Source of the DNA: Lasioglossum baleicum
Taxonomy: Eukaryota > Arthropoda > Insecta > Hymenoptera > Halictidae
Assembly (NCBI RefSeq): GCF_051020765.1
Contig: NW_027469083.1
Coordinates: 1,178,001-1,242,000, forward strand
DNA length: 64,000 bases
Direction of reading: 5' to 3'
Shown here: piece after piece, positions 59,667 to 64,000 of the stretch
How positions within the stretch are numbered: the stretch's first letter is position 1
Layout: the number at the start of each line of letters is the position of its first letter
The notes under the pieces: generated by a model
What the model was told of the DNA's origin: nothing
Database searches by the model: none
Seen by the model: only the letters and a program-made list of their open reading frames with translations
Position numbers and translations under genes: made by a program

Positions 59667-62600
59667 ATCTTGCTGCAGACTCACCAATTCCGCGCGTAAA
59701 AATCTCCGCCCCTCAATTACAAAAGAAGTGTGAATTTTTGTTGGACACGGGTTCGGAGATCAATTTAATTCGTGCGTCAAGTCTGGAACCAAATCTACCT
59801 ATAGATCATACGAACACTATAGAAGTCCAAGGAATAACCGAGGGATCCATTCCAACTCTCGGTCAAATTAAAATACACTTACAGGGTCAAAACCCTATTG
59901 AATTTCATGTCTTGGAAGAAAACTTCCCAATTAACATCGACGGAATCCTCGGTTCTCCCTTCTTCAGAACAGGAGCCGAGATCTCCTTTGCGAATGAATA
60001 CATTATGATAGGAAACATTCGGGTTCCCTTCTCGAACCCTTGCGCGCCCACGGCTGAGCCTCGCGATAAATTGGCAGCAGAGGTTATTTCAATGCCTTCG
60101 TCTATGACCAATGATCTCGTTAAAACTCCAGCCGTCGAGCGTGAGGAACATTCGGCAAGGAACGTTCGAGTGTCTTCCTCAAATCCTCGTGCACCCGCGG
60201 TCAGACCTTGCAGAGCTCCGGTGACGGAGGTTATTTCAATGCCTCCTCGGGATTCGATCGAGTGCTCCCTAGAGAAAAACGCCGTGAAAAGCCGGCCGGA
60301 ATCGAAGGAGACTCGAGAGATATCGGAGTACACTGCGAGAAGTCGGATCGTGGAGCGTGAGGATCGAGTCCGAACAAAGACTCCTCCGAAATCCGAAGAA
60401 TTCGTCCTCGAACCTCGTACCGTTGCGTGCATAGCGGTCGACGTCGAAGGACCTAAACAGGGATATATCCGCCGTGTTAACGTAGCGCCGGATGTATTCC
60501 TGGGTGACTGCGTCATCACCAATCGTAAAGGCAAAGCGAGCCTCCGGTGTTTTAACACCTCGTCGGAAAGAGTTTCATTTCGATTGCCCCCATTGGAGAT
60601 GGAAGAAATCGAGTCGTACTCTTCCGACCTTTCTAATTCCGGGTATCATCCCGACGCATTCGGTAACCATCCCGACCTTTCTAATTCCGGGAACCATCCC
60701 GACGCATTCGGTAACCATCCCGACCTTTCTAATTCCGGGTATCATCCCGACGCATTCGGTAACCATCCCGACCTTACTAACTCCGGTAACCAGCCCGATT
60801 CTTATTCTAACTCCGGTAACCAGCCCGATTCTTATACTAACTCCGGTAACCAGCCCGATCCTTATACTAACTCCGGTAACCAGCCCGATCATTATACTAA
60901 CTCCGGTAACCAGCCCGATAAAACCAAGGTCAGAATGACCTATTCCATCGCAAATTCCCACGAAGCTCGCGTGAAAGAGCTATTAGAAACTATCCCCATG
61001 GATCATCTCAGCGGCGACGAAATGGACCATGTTAAATCTTTGTTAGAAAAGCACAATGATCTTTTCCATCTCCAAGGGGATCGTTTGGGGAAAACAAATG
61101 CGGTGACTCACAGAATCATCACGACGGATGATATTCCAATCCATGTTAAACAGTATCGCTACCCACCAATCCACAAGGACGAAATCAACAAGCAAATGTC
61201 CGAACTCTTACGGAATGACATAGTCGTTCCATCTAACTCACCTTATAATTCCCCCTTGTGGATTGTTCCTAAGAAAGCGGACGCCGAGGGTAACAAAAAA
61301 TGGCGCATGGTAATCGATTACCGCGCATTAAACGAGAAGTCGGTGGCCGACGCGTACCCGCTACCTAGCATTAACGAAATCCTAGATCAGTTAGGCAGCG
61401 CCGCATACTTCAGTGTGTTTGACTTAGCCAGCGGATTCCATCAGATAGGAATGGAGAAGGAGGATGCCGCGAAGACCGCCTTCTCCACGCCTTTCGGCCA
61501 CTACGAATTCAACAGAATGCCATTCGGTCTCCGTAATGCTCCGGCTACCTTCCAAAGATTAATGGACACAGTCCTCTGCGGCCTACAAGGCAACGAACTC
61601 TTCGTGTACCTCGATGATATCGTGATCTACGCGCGTTCATTAGAAGAACATTATGCCAAATTCAATAAACTAGCCCGCCGACTGCGCGGAGCCAACCTCA
61701 AATTACAGCCCTCGAAATGCGGCTTCCTTCATAAGGAAGTGGCATACCTGGGACATCAGATTAGTCAAGACGGCGTCAGACCATGTCCAAAGAAAATTAA
61801 TGCCGTACAAAATTTCCCACGACCTAAGAACGCGAAAAACGTGCGCGAATTTTTAGGCCTTGCAGGGTACTACCGCAAATTTATTAATGACTTCGCTAAA
61901 ATCTCCAAACCCCTAACCCAACTCCTCGCCAAAGAGCACAATTTCGAATGGGGTCCAAAACAAGAAAAGGCCTTCGAAGACCTACGACAAGCTCTGTGTG
62001 ACGAACCGGTCCTTCAATACCCGGATTTCGATAAGCCATTTAACGTCACCTGCGATGCATCTGGATATGCCATCGGCGCCGTACTAAGCCAAGGCGAAGT
62101 AGGCAAGGATCGTCCCGTTGCCTATGCCTCAAGGATCCTGCAGGGCGCTGAAGTGAACTATTCTACAATAGAGAAGGAGTGCTTAGCAATAATATTCGCA
62201 GTACAGTATTTTAGACCATATATCTACGGCCGAAAATTTACACTAATCACAGACCATAAACCGCTGGTCTGGATGACGTCAGTAAAAGACCCTACGTCGC
62301 GCCTCCTCAGATGGCGCCTAAAACTGGCCGAGTTTGAATATAAAGTCGTCTACAAACCTGGAAAAGCGAATTCTAACGCTGATGCCCTCTCCCGAAACCC
62401 AGTTACGTTGCCCCTCTCATGGAGCACCCCTGGAGGCACATCGCCGCCAAGAGCACCGTTATCAAATCCAGGAACCCCTCTCTTCGATAACCGCCGAAGG
62501 AGATGGGCCGACTCGCATCTTATGCCACCGCCTCAGTCAATTCCCCCCAGGAAGAGGAAATCATCGTCGAACTCAACATCTGAACCACCATCAAAAACGC

Positions 62601-64000
62601 CACCACGCCCTAGGGCGAGTTCAGATGACGACAGCCTTTTGGTATCACCACCCCTAGTACCCGCCTCCAGTCAAGAGGAGTCACCCATAACAGGACTAGA
62701 GGACATTTTAACCGCCGTCCCCAGCCTAATTCCCCAACCAACGGGACCAAACTGGCTCGATGAAGAAGAAGAAACCTTACCCTCCGAGGACGAGGAAGAA
62801 GATGAGGAGCCAAGACGACAAGGGAGAATAACGTACCTCCGCGACCGACTAATTATGAGGAAAGATAATTTAGTATGTTTCACAACCCTGGATGGTCAAC
62901 CTATAGACCCAGGAGCCGTAGACCTCCATAGACAAAGGAAACTGTCCGACGGTCGAGATCTGACCTTATTCAAAGCAAAGATAAGTAATTTCGGTAGCAA
63001 CAAGCTGATACAGATACCCATCAAACCATCCCTGACTCACGAGGTTTCAACTGACGACCTAAAAGAATGTTTCCGGACATTACTTGATGTAGCCAACGAA
63101 CTCAGACTGCGAACATTTTCAATCTCTAAAACCTATATAGATGACAATTCCATGGAGTACGTCTCGAACCTCCTCATCGCGACATTCGAAGACACCCCCG
63201 TACACATATTCTTCTGCGCAAACGAAATCCAGATACCGGCCGAAGATAGATGGAATGATATTATCGCAGAAAATCACGTCTCTGCGTACGCAGGGCACAA
63301 AGGAATTACAAAAACCCTGAAGAGAATCCGCGGAAGATATTGGTGGAGCGGTATGAAGATCCAGATAACGAACTACGTTAATAACTGCCTCAGTTGCCAA
63401 CGTAATAAACTGACCAGGGTAAAAACGCGCCTGCCGATGAGAATAACGGATACACCCGGTAGAGCGTTCGATAAGGTGTCCATGGACATTGTAGGGCCCC
63501 TTCCAACAACCAACGACGGAAACACATACATCTTAACCATACAGGATTTATTAACGAAACACTCAACTGCAATCCCTCTTAAATCCGCCGATGCCATCAG
63601 CACTGCGGACGCATTTATAAACAATTTTATCTGCCGTTTCGGAACACCTAAAGCCATCCTAACGGATCAAGGAGCGAATTTCACAAGTTCCCTGATGAAG
63701 GCCATCGCAAAACGATTCAGAATAACTCGGCTGCAAACAACAGCCTTCCACCCTCAAAGCAACGGGTCAATCGAAAGATCCCACCACGTCTTAGCAGAAT
63801 ACCTGAAGCAATACGTCCACAAAAACAACTGGGACAAATGGGTCGATTTAGCAATGTTTAGTTACAATACAAGTGTCCACGAGGGCACAGATTTCACGCC
63901 GCACGAGTTAGTATTCGGCTCTTTGGCACGAGTCCCATCCGCCGATTCCTACTCCTACGAATGCGAAAACGACTCCTATACCCACTACCTCTCCCAATTG
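59663..64000 (+). CDS. pol: Pol of A5: protease, linker, RT, RNase H, integrase (partial at window end)
   Basis: Open to the last base. The start given is the overlap with gag; expression is by -1 frameshift. Protease LLDTGSE near 59740. The GNHPD/GNQPD linker (60626-60919) passes directly into RT (VIDYRALNE near 61311, FDLASGFHQI, YLDD at 61607-61618), RNase H (CDASGYAIGAV near 62050, TDHKPLVW), an acidic/basic tether (about 62410-62830), integrase zinc region (H...H...CLSC near 63390) and D-x59-D-x35-E (63485, 63665, 63773). All catalytic residues are present. In A1, A3 and A4 the same linker is followed by env instead, so the difference between autonomous and RT-less copies begins right after the GNQPD repeats. 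Confidence 0.95.
60626..60919 (+). repeat. GNHPD / GNQPD coding repeats of A5
   Basis: Three long and five ten-residue units, placed between protease and RT. This proves that the repeats belong to the original pol and did not arise with the env fusion. Confidence 0.9.

Larger units (their letters stand above)
52306..64000 (+). mobile_element. LTR retrotransposon A5, with RT and integrase (continues past window)
   Basis: A-type 5' LTR, tRNA-Ser PBS and A-type gag split by a Transib, then protease, GNHPD/GNQPD linker, RT, RNase H and integrase, all in one open frame to the window end. The gag, protease and LTR are nearly identical to those of the RT-less A elements, so this is the best candidate for their enzyme donor. 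Whether env follows is not visible. Confidence 0.92.

Noticed and set aside
1..64000. Host protein-coding genes
   Set aside because: Every long frame belongs to a mobile element or is the shadow of one; no exon-like conserved domain outside them was found.

Overview
The window looks like a stack of transposable elements from an arthropod, most likely an insect genome (Hymenoptera such as an ant would fit the CpG-rich elements, but that is inference). I see no host gene and no tRNA or rRNA gene. Almost every base can be assigned to one of four kinds of element: a long-LTR Gypsy-type family that I call A (PBS matching tRNA-Ser), a related family B (same PBS), a different Gypsy-type family C (PBS matching tRNA-Lys), and one cut-and-paste Transib (RAG1-like) transposon.

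Layout. 1-8529: element A1 (+), with its 5' LTR cut by the window edge. It lies in the protease region of element A2 (-, 8530-12256), whose 5' LTR end abuts the env of element A3 (-, 12257-21059). A3 carries a solo A-type LTR (S1, 16706-18677, TSD CCCG) in its gag. The LTR at 19092-21059 serves at once as the 5' LTR of A3 and the 3' LTR of the next element, A4 (-, 21060-49385), so A4 and A3 are tandem copies sharing one LTR. A4 is split by a second solo LTR (S2, 23322-46096, TSD GGAG). S2 is split by a complete B element (B1, 23975-44745, TSD CGAT), and the 5' LTR of B1 is split by a complete C element (24917-35742, TSD ATAT). The 5' LTR of A4 is broken at 49385 by element B2 (+, from 49386). 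The gag of B2 is broken at 52305 by element A5 (+, 52306 to the window end). The gag of A5 is broken by the Transib (55481-59381, TSD CGGCG).

How the parts work together. A1, A3, A4 and B1 carry gag, a protease segment and an env-like glycoprotein in long open frames but have no reverse transcriptase, RNase H or integrase. A5 shares the A-type LTR, gag, protease and PBS and does carry RT-RNase H-integrase, so it or a relative is the likely source of enzymes in trans. A- and B-type LTRs also hold a small open frame of their own (ORF0, about 172 aa in A) with a basic N-terminus and SUMO-interaction-like hydrophobic/acidic motifs, followed by a conserved hairpin that contains a consensus splice donor. 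Every A-type LTR whose 5' part is in the window has a seven-unit heat-shock-element array.

The strongest candidates for something new are the reverse-transcriptase-less Gag-Pro-Env elements with an LTR-encoded ORF0, the heat-shock array in the A LTRs, the intact Transib with 12/23-like signal ends, and the extra zinc-knuckle ORFs downstream of pol in element C. All family names come from motif recognition by eye; no database search was run.
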